DNA of 64,000 bases, taken from positions 93,360 to 157,359 of the forward strand of contig NZ_AMQY01000018.1 of assembly GCF_000334215.1 (NCBI RefSeq). Direction: 5' to 3'. Under the pieces are notes generated by a model. The model did not search any database. It saw only the letters and a list, made by a program, of their open reading frames with translations, and was not told the DNA's origin. This document shows, piece after piece, positions 39,029 to 48,721 of this stretch. Source of the stretch: Vreelandella jeotgali Hwa. GTDB lineage: Bacteria; Pseudomonadota; Gammaproteobacteria; Pseudomonadales; Halomonadaceae. A program made the translations under genes and the position numbers. Within the stretch, counting starts at the first letter, position 1; every line of letters begins with the position of its first letter.

Positions 39029-39973
39029 TTAGCCGACGCGGTCTTCCACCAGCGCCAGCACCCTGGCCTGCGCCTCGGCAGATAACGTATCCACCCAGTG
39101 CAGGTCCGGCCAGCGCCGCAGCCAGGTCAGTTGCCGCTTGGCCAACTGACGGGTCGCAATGATACCGCGTGTCGTCAGGGTCTGCCGGTCAAACTCACCG
39201 TCGAGGTATTGCCATACCTGACGATAGCCCACACTTTTCATCGACGGCATGCCGGAGTGCAGGCTACCCCGGTTTCTTAGGGCGGTTACCTCGTCAATCA
39301 ACCCTGCCTCGAGCATCGCGTGGAAACGAGCGGCAATACGCTGGTGCAATACCCGGCGTTCGGCGGGCGCCAGCGCTATGGACAATACCCGCCAGGGAAA
39401 GGTTTCCGGGCGCTGCTCGGCCCACAGTTCGGTCAGCGGGCGCCCGCTCGCCTCGTAGACTTCCAGGGCGCGCAAAATGCGCTGGGGATCGTTGGGGTGA
39501 AGCCGCTCGGCGGACGCCGGATCGACCTGCCCCAGGCGCCGATGCAGGCCCGCGAGGCCGTCGCGGGCGCGCTCGTCTTCCAGCCGGGCGCGGATGCTCG
39601 GGTCGGACGGCGGCAGGTTGTTCACGCCGTCCACCAGCTGCTTGTAGTACAGCATGGTGCCGCCGGTCAGCAGCGGCGTTTTGCCGCGCGCGGTGATGTC
39701 GCGCATCTGCTCCAGGGCATCACCGCGAAAGTCAGCGGCCGAATAGGGATCGGCCGGGTCGCGGATATCGATCAGGCGATGCGGCGCCCGGGCGAGCTCA
39801 TCGGCGCCGGGTTTGGCGCTGCCGATATCCAGCCCGCGATATACCATCGCCGAATCCACGCTGATAATCTCGCAGCCCAGGCGTTCGTGCAGGGCAATCG
39901 CCGCATCGGTCTTGCCGGAGGCGGTGGGCCCCATCAGAAAAACCGCCGGTGGGCGTGTATCCCCGCTACTCAT
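39029..39973 (-). CDS. miaA: tRNA dimethylallyltransferase MiaA
   Basis: MiaA adds the isopentenyl group to A37 of tRNAs that read codons starting with U. The 314-residue product has the P-loop GPTASGKT (residues 15-22), the DSAMVYRGLDIGSAKP segment, and the family stretch ATRQLAKRQLTWLRRW near the C-terminus. Length is typical. It lies between mutL (82-base gap with a tandem repeat) and hfq, in the classical mutL-miaA-hfq-hflX order. Confidence 0.97.
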   Translation of the reverse strand: MSSGDTRPPAVFLMGPTASGKTDAAIALHERLGCEIISVDSAMVYRGLDIGSAKPGADELARAPHRLIDIRDPADPYSAADFRGDALEQMRDITARGKTPLLTGGTMLYYKQLVDGVNNLPPSDPSIRARLEDERARDGLAGLHRRLGQVDPASAERLHPNDPQRILRALEVYEASGRPLTELWAEQRPETFPWRVLSIALAPAERRVLHQRIAARFHAMLEAGLIDEVTALRNRGSLHSGMPSMKSVGYRQVWQYLDGEFDRQTLTTRGIIATRQLAKRQLTWLRRWPDLHWVDTLSAEAQARVLALVEDRVG

Positions 39974-40005
39974 GACGTATCAGACTCCTCGTATCGTCGT
40001 CGCCT

Positions 40006-40068
40006 GTGGCCGCTTACTGGCCGCTTGTGGCCGCTTACTGGCCGCTTGTGGCCGATTACTGGCCACGT
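40006..40068 (-). repeat. 21-bp tandem array across the mutL stop codon
   Basis: Three 21-bp units begin at 40006, 40027 and 40048 (GTGGCCGCTTACTGGCCGCT at the start of each). Units 1 and 2 are identical; unit 3 carries the last codons and TAA stop of mutL (40056-40058). It lies between mutL and the miaA start. Confidence 0.9.
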
Positions 40069-41969
40069 AGAAATAACCGATCCAACGCCTGCATGTTCAT
40101 CTGCGTCCAGGTGGGGCGGCCGTGATTGCATTGGTCGCTGCGCTCGGTGCGTTCCATGTCGCGCAACAGCGCGTTCATCTCGTCGACGGTCAGGCGCCGG
40201 TTGGCGCGTACGCTGCCGTGGCACGCCATGGTGGAAAGCAGCTCGTGGATCCGCGCCTCAACCTGGCGGGAACGGCCGTAGCGTTCCAGCTCTTCCAGTA
40301 TGGCCCGCACCAGAGCGTCGGCGTCGGCACCGGCCAGCAGCGCCGGCAGCTGACGGATCAGCAGCGTTTCGGGCCCGGCCATATCGAGCACGATGCCGAG
40401 CTTTTCGATAGCGTCGGTTTCGCTTTCGGCAATCGCCACTTCATGGCGGCTGGCGGCCATCGACACCGGCACCAGCAGCGGCTGAACGTCAATGCCGGTA
40501 TCGTCCAGCTGTCGCTTCATGCGCTCGTAGACAATGCGCTCGTGAGCCGCGTGCATATCCACGACCACCAGCCCGCCGGCGTTCTCGGCCAGGATGAAAA
40601 CCCCGTGTAGCTGCCCCAGCGCGTAGCCCAGCGGCGGCGGCGCGGCGGGATCCTGATCGGGCATGGACACCGGCGCAGGCCGAACTTCCGAGGCGCTGTC
40701 ACCTTCCGGCGCACGCGGGGTCAGCAGCGTCTCTTCGTGGTCGGGGTGCAGCGCCTGATAGCCCTGCATGAAGCGCCGCACCCGCGCCGCGCCGGGATGC
40801 CGGTCCGTACTCGGCGCCAGCACCATACCCTGCTGCTCGAGACGACCGCTGTCGGCCGGCGTGGCATGAGCTTCCGCCTGGTCATCGCCCGCTGCCGCGT
40901 ATGCCGCCGTCTCGGCGACCTCATCTTCCGATGAATCCGGCCGAGTATCGGCCAGGCAGCGATGCAGGCTGGAGAAGAGGAAGTCATGCACCGTGCGCCC
41001 GTCGCGAAAGCGCACCTCATGCTTGGTGGGGTGAACGTTGACATCCACCACGTCGGGGTCAACGTCAAGGTACAGAACAAATACCGGATGTCGGCCGTTG
41101 TACAGCACATCGCGGTAGGCCTGGCGCACCGCATGCGCCACCAGCCGATCGCGCACCACCCGGCCGTTGACGAAAAAATACTGCTGATCGGCCTGACGAC
41201 GCGAATGCGTGGGCAGCCCGACCCAGCCGGACAGGCGCAGCTCACCGACCTGGCGCTCGATGTAGCGGGCATGTTCGATAAAGGTTTTACCCAGCAGCGA
41301 CGCAATCCGCCGCTCCCGGGCCGCCGGGGAATCCCCCGGCGGCAGCTGATGCACGGTTTTATGGTTGTGGCGCAGCGTCCAGGCCAGGTCATAGCGCGAC
41401 AGCGCCTGGCGACGAAACGCCTCTTCCAGGTGGGCAAATTCGGTTTTTTCGGTGCGCAGGAACTTGCGCCGTGCCGGAGTGTTGAAGAACAGGTCGCGCA
41501 CTTCCACGCTGGTTCCGCGCGGATGCGGCGCGGGTGCCACCCGGGCCTCCATGCCTCGGCCTTCGGCGGTAACGCGGTAGCCGTTGCGCGGATCGTCCAG
41601 CGCATTGGACGTCAGCGCGAGACGCGATACCGAGCTGATGGACGCCAACGCCTCGCCGCGAAAGCCCAGCGAGCTGACGCCCTCCAGGTCGTCCAGATCC
41701 TCGATCTTGCTGGTGGCATGGCGCGACAGCGCCAGCGCCATGTCGCCTTCGGCGATGCCCACGCCGTCGTCGCGCACGCGGATCAGCCGCGCCCCGCCCT
41801 GCTCGACGTCAACCTCAACGCGCCGGGCCGCCGCATCGATGGCGTTCTCCATCAGCTCCTTGGCGACCGCCGCCGGGCGCTCTACCACTTCCCCGGCGGC
41901 AATCTGGTTGGCCAGGCGCGGCGCGAGTACCTGAATCTTCGGCGTCACCGCCTCGTTAGTCTCCAACAC
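40056..41969 (-). CDS. mutL: DNA mismatch repair protein MutL, endonuclease type
   Basis: MutL couples mismatch recognition by MutS to strand incision. The 637-residue product has the GHKL ATPase motifs ENAIDA, DDGVGI and [10 protein letters not shown], and an acidic linker. In the C-terminal domain it has [12 protein letters not shown] at residues 471-482, which matches the metal-binding D-x-H-A-x2-E-x4-E motif of MutL endonucleases found in bacteria without MutH. The start is GTG 41969 (GGAGG 3 bases upstream) or the next codon TTG 41966, which has better spacing. The stop lies in a 21-bp tandem array. Confidence 0.96.
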   Translation of the reverse strand: MLETNEAVTPKIQVLAPRLANQIAAGEVVERPAAVAKELMENAIDAAARRVEVDVEQGGARLIRVRDDGVGIAEGDMALALSRHATSKIEDLDDLEGVSSLGFRGEALASISSVSRLALTSNALDDPRNGYRVTAEGRGMEARVAPAPHPRGTSVEVRDLFFNTPARRKFLRTEKTEFAHLEEAFRRQALSRYDLAWTLRHNHKTVHQLPPGDSPAARERRIASLLGKTFIEHARYIERQVGELRLSGWVGLPTHSRRQADQQYFFVNGRVVRDRLVAHAVRQAYRDVLYNGRHPVFVLYLDVDPDVVDVNVHPTKHEVRFRDGRTVHDFLFSSLHRCLADTRPDSSEDEVAETAAYAAAGDDQAEAHATPADSGRLEQQGMVLAPSTDRHPGAARVRRFMQGYQALHPDHEETLLTPRAPEGDSASEVRPAPVSMPDQDPAAPPPLGYALGQLHGVFILAENAGGLVVVDMHAAHERIVYERMKRQLDDTGIDVQPLLVPVSMAASRHEVAIAESETDAIEKLGIVLDMAGPETLLIRQLPALLAGADADALVRAILEELERYGRSRQVEARIHELLSTMACHGSVRANRRLTVDEMNALLRDMERTERSDQCNHGRPTWTQMNMQALDRLFLRGQ

Positions 41970-42047
41970 ATACCTCCAGAGCCGATGATCGGAACCGTCG
42001 CCGAAGCCCCTCGGCGACCCGGGGATAACGCCTGGCCGCCAGCCGCG

Positions 42048-43511
42048 TCACGATCCGGGAATACGCAGCACCTGCCCCACACGGATCACATCGCCATTGA
42101 GCTCGTTGGCCTCGCGCAGCCGGCTGACCGGCACGCCCTGGTCGGCGGCGATGGTCGAAAGCGTATCGCCGGATTCGATGCGGTATTCGTCGCTGCCCGG
42201 CCGGCGCTCGTGGTCCTGCTGCCAGGCCAGCAGGCTGGCCGGCGGCGGATGCCGGGCAAAGTGCTTGCGTACGCCGGTGAATACCGCCCTGGCGAGGCTA
42301 TCCTGATGCGACGGAGAGCCAAGGCGCTTTTCTTCCGCCGGGTTGGATATAAAGCCGGTTTCCACCAGCAGCGAGGGGATATCCGGCGATTTCAGCACGA
42401 CAAAACCGGCCTGCTCAACCCGGGACTTGTGCAGGTCGTTAATCTGCGACAGCTGGTCCAGTACCTGGCCGCCAATGGTCAGCGAATCGTTGAGCGTGGC
42501 GGTCATGGTCAGATCCAGCAGCACGCCGCGCAATACCTGGTCCTTGTCGTCGAGAGACAGGCCGCCCTCCACGCCGCCGACCAGGTCCGAGCGGTTTTCG
42601 CTGTCGGCCAGCCACTGGGCGGTTTCCGAGGTGGCCCCGCGCTGGGACAGCGCATAGACCGAGCTGCCCTTGGGCCGGGGGCTGTTGAACGCATCGGCGT
42701 GAATGGAGACGAAAAAATCGACCTTCTGCTCCCGAGCCAGCCGGGTGCGCTGGCGCAGTCCCAGGTAGTAATCGCCATCGCGGATCATCACCGCCTTGAA
42801 GCCTTCGGCGGCATTGATGCGGGCGGCCAGCCGCTGGCTAATCTCGAGCACCACATCCTTCTCACGAGTCCCGGCGGGGCCGGTTGCGCCGGCGTCTTCA
42901 CCGCCGTGGCCGGCATCCACCGCGATAATGATATCGCGCCTGGGATGCGGCTCGGCCTTGTCGGCCACCGCGACATCGTCGGGTTCTTCGCCCAGCGCCC
43001 GGGCCTTGGTATGGGCCCGCTCGGCGGCGATTTCCTGCTCGCGGATCATCGACTCGATGGGATCAATGGGATTTTCCACTGCGCTTTCGCCGGGGTATTC
43101 CAGATCCACCACCAGGCGGTGGCCGTATTCCTCGTTGGGCGCCAGGCTGAAGTTGCGCGGCTCGACTTCGCGATTCAGCTCCAGCACCACGCGCAGGTCA
43201 TCGCCGTCGCGCACCCCGGTGCGCACCGCCGAAATCGCGCTATCGTCGAGCGGCAGACTGTCAACATCTGCCTCCAGGTCGCTGTCGGCCAGGTCAATCA
43301 CCAGACGCGACGGCGATGCCAGAGAAAACACGTCGGCCTCGGCAGGTTGGGACAGGTCAAACACCAGCCGGGCGTGGTCCGGTGCCGCCCACAGGCGCAT
43401 GCTGTCCACCGTGGCGGCGGTTGAGGCGCCAGCGGCCAACAGACCGACACACGCCACCGCCGCGACCACCGCCCGACGCAGCCCGTACTTGCCGCTGCCT
43501 GCCGCCATCAC
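42048..43511 (-). CDS. amiB: N-acetylmuramoyl-L-alanine amidase AmiB type (AMIN + Amidase_3 + LysM)
   Basis: The enzyme removes stem peptides from peptidoglycan during septum splitting. The 487-residue product has a signal peptide (about 1-32), an AMIN domain (about 35-135, VDSMRLWAAPDHARLVFDL), an Amidase_3 zinc domain starting IIIAVDAGHGGEDAGATGP with FFVSIHADAF, and a C-terminal LysM domain (YRIESGDTLSTIAADQG to VLRIPGS). LysM is present as in Pseudomonas AmiB. Its start overlaps the tsaE stop by 4 bases. Confidence 0.95.
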   Translation of the reverse strand: MMAAGSGKYGLRRAVVAAVACVGLLAAGASTAATVDSMRLWAAPDHARLVFDLSQPAEADVFSLASPSRLVIDLADSDLEADVDSLPLDDSAISAVRTGVRDGDDLRVVLELNREVEPRNFSLAPNEEYGHRLVVDLEYPGESAVENPIDPIESMIREQEIAAERAHTKARALGEEPDDVAVADKAEPHPRRDIIIAVDAGHGGEDAGATGPAGTREKDVVLEISQRLAARINAAEGFKAVMIRDGDYYLGLRQRTRLAREQKVDFFVSIHADAFNSPRPKGSSVYALSQRGATSETAQWLADSENRSDLVGGVEGGLSLDDKDQVLRGVLLDLTMTATLNDSLTIGGQVLDQLSQINDLHKSRVEQAGFVVLKSPDIPSLLVETGFISNPAEEKRLGSPSHQDSLARAVFTGVRKHFARHPPPASLLAWQQDHERRPGSDEYRIESGDTLSTIAADQGVPVSRLREANELNGDVIRVGQVLRIPGS

Positions 43512-43987
43512 GCGCCGCTCCCGGCATCGCCCCAGACGTCATCAAGCTCGGCCAATAACGCCTGGCCGCGGGGGCTGGCACTCCGGATGCAGGCGCGGCG
43601 ACCGCTCCCCGCCACTTCAAGGCTCAGGTTGACGTCCGCCGGCGGCAGCCAGCCCTCTCCCCGGCCGGGCCACTCCACCACGCACAGGGCGTCATCGGCG
43701 AGCAGGTCGCGCCCGCCGATGAACTCCAGCTCTTCCGGATCGCCCAGGCGGTATAAATCCAGATGGTAAACCCGCTGCCCATTGAGCTCGTAGGGCTCAA
43801 CCAGTGTATAGGTGGGGCTTTTCACCGCGCCCCGGTGGCCATGAGCGCGGAGTATACCCCGCGTCAACGTGGTCTTGCCTGCGCCCAGATCGCCGTGCAG
43901 ATAAAGGCGCCCACGCCCCTGGAAAAGACGGCCCAGGGCTTCGCCCAACGCAACCTGCCCTGTTTCATCGGAAAGTGTCACCTGCAT
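43508..43987 (-). CDS. tsaE: tRNA threonylcarbamoyladenosine biosynthesis ATPase TsaE
   Basis: TsaE is the ATPase that works with TsaB and TsaD to make t6A37 in tRNA. The 159-residue product has the P-loop GDLGAGKTT (residues 32-40), SPTYTLVEPYEL, and the family motif VVEWPGRGEGWLP. Length is typical. It overlaps amiB by 4 bases. nnrD lies 89 bases upstream with a short tandem repeat between them. Confidence 0.95.
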   Translation of the reverse strand: MQVTLSDETGQVALGEALGRLFQGRGRLYLHGDLGAGKTTLTRGILRAHGHRGAVKSPTYTLVEPYELNGQRVYHLDLYRLGDPEELEFIGGRDLLADDALCVVEWPGRGEGWLPPADVNLSLEVAGSGRRACIRSASPRGQALLAELDDVWGDAGSGA

Positions 43988-44039
43988 GGCGGGTCGTACC
44001 TTGTTGCGGTTGGAAGTAATCGCGTTCGTCGTCGAGTGA

Positions 44040-44067
44040 GTCGTATCGAGTCAGTTGTATCGAGTCA
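44040..44067 (-). repeat. 14-bp duplication between nnrD and tsaE
   Basis: GTCGTATCGAGTCA is followed by GTTGTATCGAGTCA (one mismatch) and a decayed third unit (GTAGCGATATCAGG). It ends 10 bases from the nnrD stop codon. Confidence 0.75.
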
Positions 44068-44076
44068 GTAGCGATA

Positions 44077-45570
44077 TCAGGCTGAGCGGGGATTAATCAG
44101 CCGGCGCGCACAGGATGCCAGATCACTCGCCAGCAAACCACGTTCCCCCTGATCGTTGGCGGCCATGTTCGCCGCCAGCGCATGAACCAGCACGCCGGTG
44201 CGGACGGTGTCATCCTGCATGCCGAACTGGCCCGCCAAGGCGCCCAGCATGCCGGCAAGCGCATCGCCCATACCGCCGCTGGCCATGCCCGGGTTGCCGT
44301 AGGGGCAAACCGCCAGACCGCCGGAGCCGGCGACCAGGCTGCCTGCGCCCTTGAGCACCACGCTGCCGCCGTAGCGCTGCCGCAACGCCTCTACCGCTGC
44401 GGGGCGATCAGCCTCTACCTCGGCGGCGCTGATACCCAGCAAACGGCCGGCCTCGCCGGGGTGCGGCGTCAGCACCCAGTCATCGCGCTGCTCGCGGGTA
44501 AAGCGGCTGGCCACCAGGTTCAACGCATCGGCATCCACCACCAGGGGCTTGCGACTTTCCAGCGCGGCGCCCAGCATCGCCTGGCCCCAGGCGCCCTGGC
44601 CGATGCCGGGGCCTACGACGATCACGCTGCTCCGGTTGATCAGTTCAGCCACATCGGCGCCGCCGCGCACCCCGTGGGCCATGACTTCCGGGCAGCGGGT
44701 CAGGCTGGCGCTCACATGCGCCGGCGCAGTAGCCAGACTCACTCTGCCGGCCCCCAGACGCGCGGCGGTTTGAGAAGCGATCAGCGCCGCCCCGCCCATG
44801 CCGGGTGCGCCACCCAGCACCAGCACATGCCCCATCTCGCCCTTGTGCGCGGTGCGCCGACGCGGCGCCAGCGCCCCGGCCAGCTGCTGCTCGTGCAGAA
44901 GCACGCCCCGCGGCACAATATCGAAAAACGCCCGGGCATTAACGCCCAGCGGGCAAAACACCATCTCACCGGTATGGGCCGGCGCCTGGCCGGTATGCAG
45001 CCCCAGCTTGTCGCCGATAAAGGTCACCGTGGCGTCGGCGTGAACAGCCCTGCCCAGCATCGCCCCGGTGTCGGCGGCCAGCCCCGAGGGAATATCCACC
45101 GACAATACCGGTTTGCCCGCGCGGTTGACGGCATCAATGGCCCGGCCGTACGCGCCCTTCACCTCGCCCGACAGCCCGGTGCCGAGCATGGCATCGACCA
45201 CAACATCGCCCGCCATACGCGCATCGTTGTGCCAGGAAATAAGGTCGACGCCCGCCGCTTCGGCCGTGGCCGACGCCCGCGCCGCGTCGCCGTCAAGTTC
45301 GGCGACCGGCTTGAGCGCCAGACACTCCACCGACAGCCCGGCCTGAGCCGCCAGAGCGGCAATAATATAGCCGTCGCCGCCGTTGTGGCCCCCGCCGCAG
45401 AGTACGCTCAGCGAACGTGCGTCGGGCCAGCGCTCGTGGAATACCTGCCAGGCGCTGAAAGCAGCGCGCTGCATCAGGGCGAAGCCTTCAATGCCGGCAG
45501 CCATGGTACGCCGGTCAAGCTTGCCGACCTGGCGGGCGGTATACAGGGGACGCAGGGCATCAAGAGTCAC
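44077..45570 (-). CDS. nnrD: Bifunctional NAD(P)HX epimerase/dehydratase
   Basis: The protein repairs hydrated NAD(P)H. The N-terminal half (to about residue 215) is the YjeF_N epimerase with GGGHNGGDGYIIA; the C-terminal half is the ADP/ATP-dependent dehydratase with VLTPHPGEAGRLLG, VVLKGAGSLVA and NPGMASGGMGDALAG. GTG 45570 (VTLDALRPLYTARQV, 497 residues) is preferred, with GAGG 8 bases upstream. The frame continues to ATG 45651, whose extra 27 residues look non-native. It diverges from queG, its usual neighbour. Confidence 0.9.
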   Translation of the reverse strand: MTLDALRPLYTARQVGKLDRRTMAAGIEGFALMQRAAFSAWQVFHERWPDARSLSVLCGGGHNGGDGYIIAALAAQAGLSVECLALKPVAELDGDAARASATAEAAGVDLISWHNDARMAGDVVVDAMLGTGLSGEVKGAYGRAIDAVNRAGKPVLSVDIPSGLAADTGAMLGRAVHADATVTFIGDKLGLHTGQAPAHTGEMVFCPLGVNARAFFDIVPRGVLLHEQQLAGALAPRRRTAHKGEMGHVLVLGGAPGMGGAALIASQTAARLGAGRVSLATAPAHVSASLTRCPEVMAHGVRGGADVAELINRSSVIVVGPGIGQGAWGQAMLGAALESRKPLVVDADALNLVASRFTREQRDDWVLTPHPGEAGRLLGISAAEVEADRPAAVEALRQRYGGSVVLKGAGSLVAGSGGLAVCPYGNPGMASGGMGDALAGMLGALAGQFGMQDDTVRTGVLVHALAANMAANDQGERGLLASDLASCARRLINPRSA

Positions 45571-45739
45571 AGGCGTATCCTCATTGCCGGTAGCAGTGCT
45601 AAACCGCTGTCGGTAAATAGCAGTGGTAAATCGCAGGTACGAAAAAGGCATCAGCCGGGGCGCCGTATTTCGATAGGCGCCGCTTGTACGTTAGCATGGC
45701 AGCCGTTTTCTCCCTGCTTCCTCCCTGACCTGACCCGCC

Positions 45740-46894
45740 ATGACCGCTTCCGTTCCCCCGCATAATGACACCGCGACCCCGGCGACGCCGCCGCTTTCAA
45801 CGTGCGAGCTGGCCGACCTGGCGCGCGAGATCAAGGACTGGGGCGACGACCTGGGTTTTCAGCAGGTCGGCATTACCGACACCGACCTGACCCAAGGCCC
45901 CGGCGGCGACCACGAGGCTCACCTGAACGCCTGGCTGGACCAGGGCTACCAGGGCGAAATGGGCTTCATGGCCAAACACGGGACCAAACGCACCCGCCCC
46001 GCCGAGCTGGAGCCCGGTACCGTCCGAGTCATCAGCGTGCGCATGGACTACCTGCCCGAAGATATGGCCAGTATCGAAGTGCTCAGGCGGCCCGAAAGCG
46101 CCTATGTGTCGCGCTACGCGTTGGGCCGGGACTACCACAAGCTGATGCGCAAGCGCCTGGCCGCGCTGGCCAAACGTATCGAGGAGCGCGTGGGCACAAT
46201 CGGCTACCGCGCCTTCGTCGACTCCGCCCCGGTCATGGAACGGGCGCTGGCGCAGAAGGCCGGCCTCGGCTGGTTTGGCAAGAACGCCATGCTGCTCAAC
46301 CCCAAAGCCGGCTCGCTGTTCTTTCTCGGCGAGCTTTACACCGACCTGCCGCTGCCCGTGGATGCCCCGTTCGCCCGCGACCACTGCGGCAGCTGCAACA
46401 GCTGCCAGGTCGCCTGCCCTACCGGCGCCATCGTCGACGACGGCGTGGTGGACGCACGCAAGTGCATCTCGTATCTCACCATCGAGCTGCACGGCGCGAT
46501 CCCCGAAGAGCACCGCCGCGCCATGGGCAACCGCATCTACGGCTGCGACGACTGCCAGCTGTTCTGCCCCTTCACCCGCTTTGCCAACCCCACTCGGGAA
46601 GACGACTTCTACCCCCGCCACGACCTCGAATGCGCCGAGCTGCTGACGCTATTCGCCTGGGGCGAGCAGGAGTTTCTGGATAAAACCGCCGGCAGCGCCA
46701 TTCGCCGCATCGGCTATGTACGCTGGCTGCGCAACATCGCCGTGGCGCTGGGCAACGCCCCCTACAGCGAGGCCGTGGAGGCGGCCCTGATGGCCCGGCG
46801 CGCCTATCCCAGCGAGCTGGTACGCGAGCACGTCGCCTGGGCGCTGGCCGAACAGCGCGACAAGGCCGCCCGGCGCATCGCCACCGCCGGTTAG
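45740..46894 (+). CDS. queG: Epoxyqueuosine reductase QueG
   Basis: QueG performs the last step of queuosine synthesis, reducing epoxyqueuosine in tRNA using cobalamin and two [4Fe-4S] clusters. The 384-residue product has the cobalamin-binding N-terminal region (DWGDDLGFQQVGITD) and the cluster cysteines in CGSCNSCQVACPTGAI and YGCDDCQLFCPFTR. No Shine-Dalgarno sequence is evident before ATG 45740. It is the cobalamin consumer nearest to cobO in this window. Confidence 0.97.
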   Translation: MTASVPPHNDTATPATPPLSTCELADLAREIKDWGDDLGFQQVGITDTDLTQGPGGDHEAHLNAWLDQGYQGEMGFMAKHGTKRTRPAELEPGTVRVISVRMDYLPEDMASIEVLRRPESAYVSRYALGRDYHKLMRKRLAALAKRIEERVGTIGYRAFVDSAPVMERALAQKAGLGWFGKNAMLLNPKAGSLFFLGELYTDLPLPVDAPFARDHCGSCNSCQVACPTGAIVDDGVVDARKCISYLTIELHGAIPEEHRRAMGNRIYGCDDCQLFCPFTRFANPTREDDFYPRHDLECAELLTLFAWGEQEFLDKTAGSAIRRIGYVRWLRNIAVALGNAPYSEAVEAALMARRAYPSELVREHVAWALAEQRDKAARRIATAG

Positions 46895-46899
46895 TCGGC

Positions 46900-46931
46900 C
46901 GCTTTCACCTCACGGCGTTTTCACCTCACGA
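46900..46931 (-). repeat. 16-bp duplication across the orn stop codon
   Basis: CGCTTTCACCTCACGG is followed by CGTTTTCACCTCACGA (two mismatches) in the 31-base convergent queG/orn gap. The second unit contains the orn TGA stop (46926-46928). Confidence 0.8.
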
Positions 46932-47480
46932 CGTCTTCAAGAAGGTCTTGCGGTAGTGGGCCAGCTCCTCGATGGACTCCTTGATGTCGTCCATTGCCAG
47001 GTGGACATTGCGCTTTTGAAAGCCTTTGGCCGCGTCAGGGTTCCAGCGCTTGATCAGCTCCTTGATCGTGGACACGTCCAGGTTGCGGTAGTGGAAAAAC
47101 GCCCAGAGCTCGGGCATTTCCCGCTCCAGAAAGCGTCGATCCTGGTGAATGCTGTTGCCGCACATGGGCGAGGTGCCCGGCGCGACGTATTCGCGCAAAA
47201 ATGCCAGCGTCTGCGCCTCGGCTTCGGCCGGGCTTGCGGTGCTTTCCTGAACGCGTTTGACCAGCCCGGAGTCGCCGTGGGTCTTGCGGTTCCAGTCGTC
47301 CATCTGCTCCAGCAGGCTATCGGGCTGTTTCACCGCAATCACCGGCCCTTCCGCCACGGTGTTGAGTTGACTATCGGTCACCAGCGTAGCCACCTCGATA
47401 ATGCGCTCCCTGTTCGGGTCCAGCCCGGTCATTTCCAGATCGATCCAGATGAGTAGATCCTTGCGCGGTGCATCGCTCAT
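46926..47480 (-). CDS. orn: Oligoribonuclease
   Basis: Orn is a DEDDh 3'-5' exonuclease that degrades RNA dinucleotides, including pGpG from cyclic di-GMP turnover. The 184-residue product has the first catalytic motif [10 protein letters not shown] (residues about 11-20), the second in [14 protein letters not shown], and the third in [17 protein letters not shown] 47480 follows GGAG by 5 bases. Divergent from rsgA, the same arrangement as in Pseudomonas. Confidence 0.97.
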   Translation of the reverse strand: MSDAPRKDLLIWIDLEMTGLDPNRERIIEVATLVTDSQLNTVAEGPVIAVKQPDSLLEQMDDWNRKTHGDSGLVKRVQESTASPAEAEAQTLAFLREYVAPGTSPMCGNSIHQDRRFLEREMPELWAFFHYRNLDVSTIKELIKRWNPDAAKGFQKRNVHLAMDDIKESIEELAHYRKTFLKTS

Positions 47481-47674
47481 GGCGGCTCCAGTTTGTCGTA
47501 ACATTGCGGGTAAATGGCGTCATTGTGACGGCTTTGGCCTCGCGCGCAAGCGGCCTTGTCCGATGGGCGGGTTCAACGCGGGTAAATCCATCACGCCGTA
47601 GCGTCAAACCCGTTACACTAGCGGGCGCGGCAGCGATGCCCGCCCACAGCCTTTTACTCCTTCAACAGGTGGCC

Positions 47675-48694
47675 ATGAGCAAACGCAAACTGACTCGCCA
47701 GCAGCGCTGGCGCGTGGAAAAGATCCAGGCCGAGCGCGAAAAGCGCGCCGCCAAACACCAGGCCAAAGAGGCCGAGCAGCTCGCTGCCGGCGAGTACGGC
47801 GCCGAGCAAAGCGGCCGCATCATCGCGCACTTTGGCCGCACCGTGGAAGTACGCAGCCAAAGCGGTGCGGCGGTGCGCTGCCACCTGCGCGCCAACCTCC
47901 AGGGGCTGGTCACCGGCGACGTGGTGATCTGGCGCGAGGGCGAGGACGGCTCCGGCGTGGTGGTCGCCGCCACCGAACGCGACAGCGTGCTCTCCCGCCC
48001 GGATTTTCAGGGCAGGCTGAAGCCCGTGGCGGCCAACGTGGATCAAATTCTCATCGTGTTTGCCGTGGAGCCCGTGCCCTACGCCAATCTCATCGACCGC
48101 TACCTGGTCGCCGCCGAGGCAACCGGCATTGCCCCGGTGCTGGTACTCAATAAAAGCGACCTGCTGCCCGACGACGGCGGCGAGCCGGGCCAGCTTCTGG
48201 AGCGCTATCGGGCGCTCGGCTATCCGGTGGTCAACGCCACCACGGCACGGCCGGGCGGGCTGGGTGCGCTGCACCGGCAGCTGGCCGGGCGCACCTCGGT
48301 ACTGGTCGGGCAAAGCGGGGTGGGCAAATCTTCGCTGATTGATCGCCTGTTGCCCGACGAAACCCTGCGTATCGGCGCGCTGTCCGAGGAGTCGCGCACG
48401 GGCACCCACACCACCACCACCGCCCGGCTTTACGCCATGCCCGAGGCCGAAGGCGGCGTGCTCATCGACTCCCCCGGCATCCGCGAGTTCGGCCTGACAC
48501 ACCTGGATGCCGACACCGTGACCGCCGGGTTTGTCGAGTTTCGCCCCTACCTGGGCCGCTGCCGCTTTCGCGACTGCCGCCACCAAAGTGAGCCGGGCTG
48601 TGCTTTACTTGCCGCCGTGGAGGCAGGCACCATCCACCCAGAGCGCTTTGCCAGCTACCGGCGGATTCTCGCCAGCCTGGAAAGGTCCCGCTAA
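47675..48694 (+). CDS. rsgA: Small ribosomal subunit biogenesis GTPase RsgA
   Basis: RsgA is a circularly permuted GTPase that acts late in 30S assembly. The 339-residue product has a basic N-terminal tail (MSKRKLTRQQRWRVEKI), an OB domain, the permuted G motifs NKSD, GQSGVGKSSL and DSPGIREF, and the C-terminal zinc knuckle with cysteines in GRCRFRDCRHQSEPGC. ATG 47675 follows AGGTGG. Upstream ATGs in frame (to 47468) cross the orn start and are not credible. Confidence 0.95.
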   Translation: MSKRKLTRQQRWRVEKIQAEREKRAAKHQAKEAEQLAAGEYGAEQSGRIIAHFGRTVEVRSQSGAAVRCHLRANLQGLVTGDVVIWREGEDGSGVVVAATERDSVLSRPDFQGRLKPVAANVDQILIVFAVEPVPYANLIDRYLVAAEATGIAPVLVLNKSDLLPDDGGEPGQLLERYRALGYPVVNATTARPGGLGALHRQLAGRTSVLVGQSGVGKSSLIDRLLPDETLRIGALSEESRTGTHTTTTARLYAMPEAEGGVLIDSPGIREFGLTHLDADTVTAGFVEFRPYLGRCRFRDCRHQSEPGCALLAAVEAGTIHPERFASYRRILASLERSR

Positions 48695-48721
48695 CTCCCG
48701 ATTTGCCAACCAGGAACTGCC

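Noticed and set aside
40962..43424. 820-codon open frame on the plus strand opposite mutL and amiB
   Set aside because: It mirrors the codon pattern of two well-supported genes on the other strand. High-GC coding DNA commonly leaves the antisense frame open. No family motif or ribosome site supports it.
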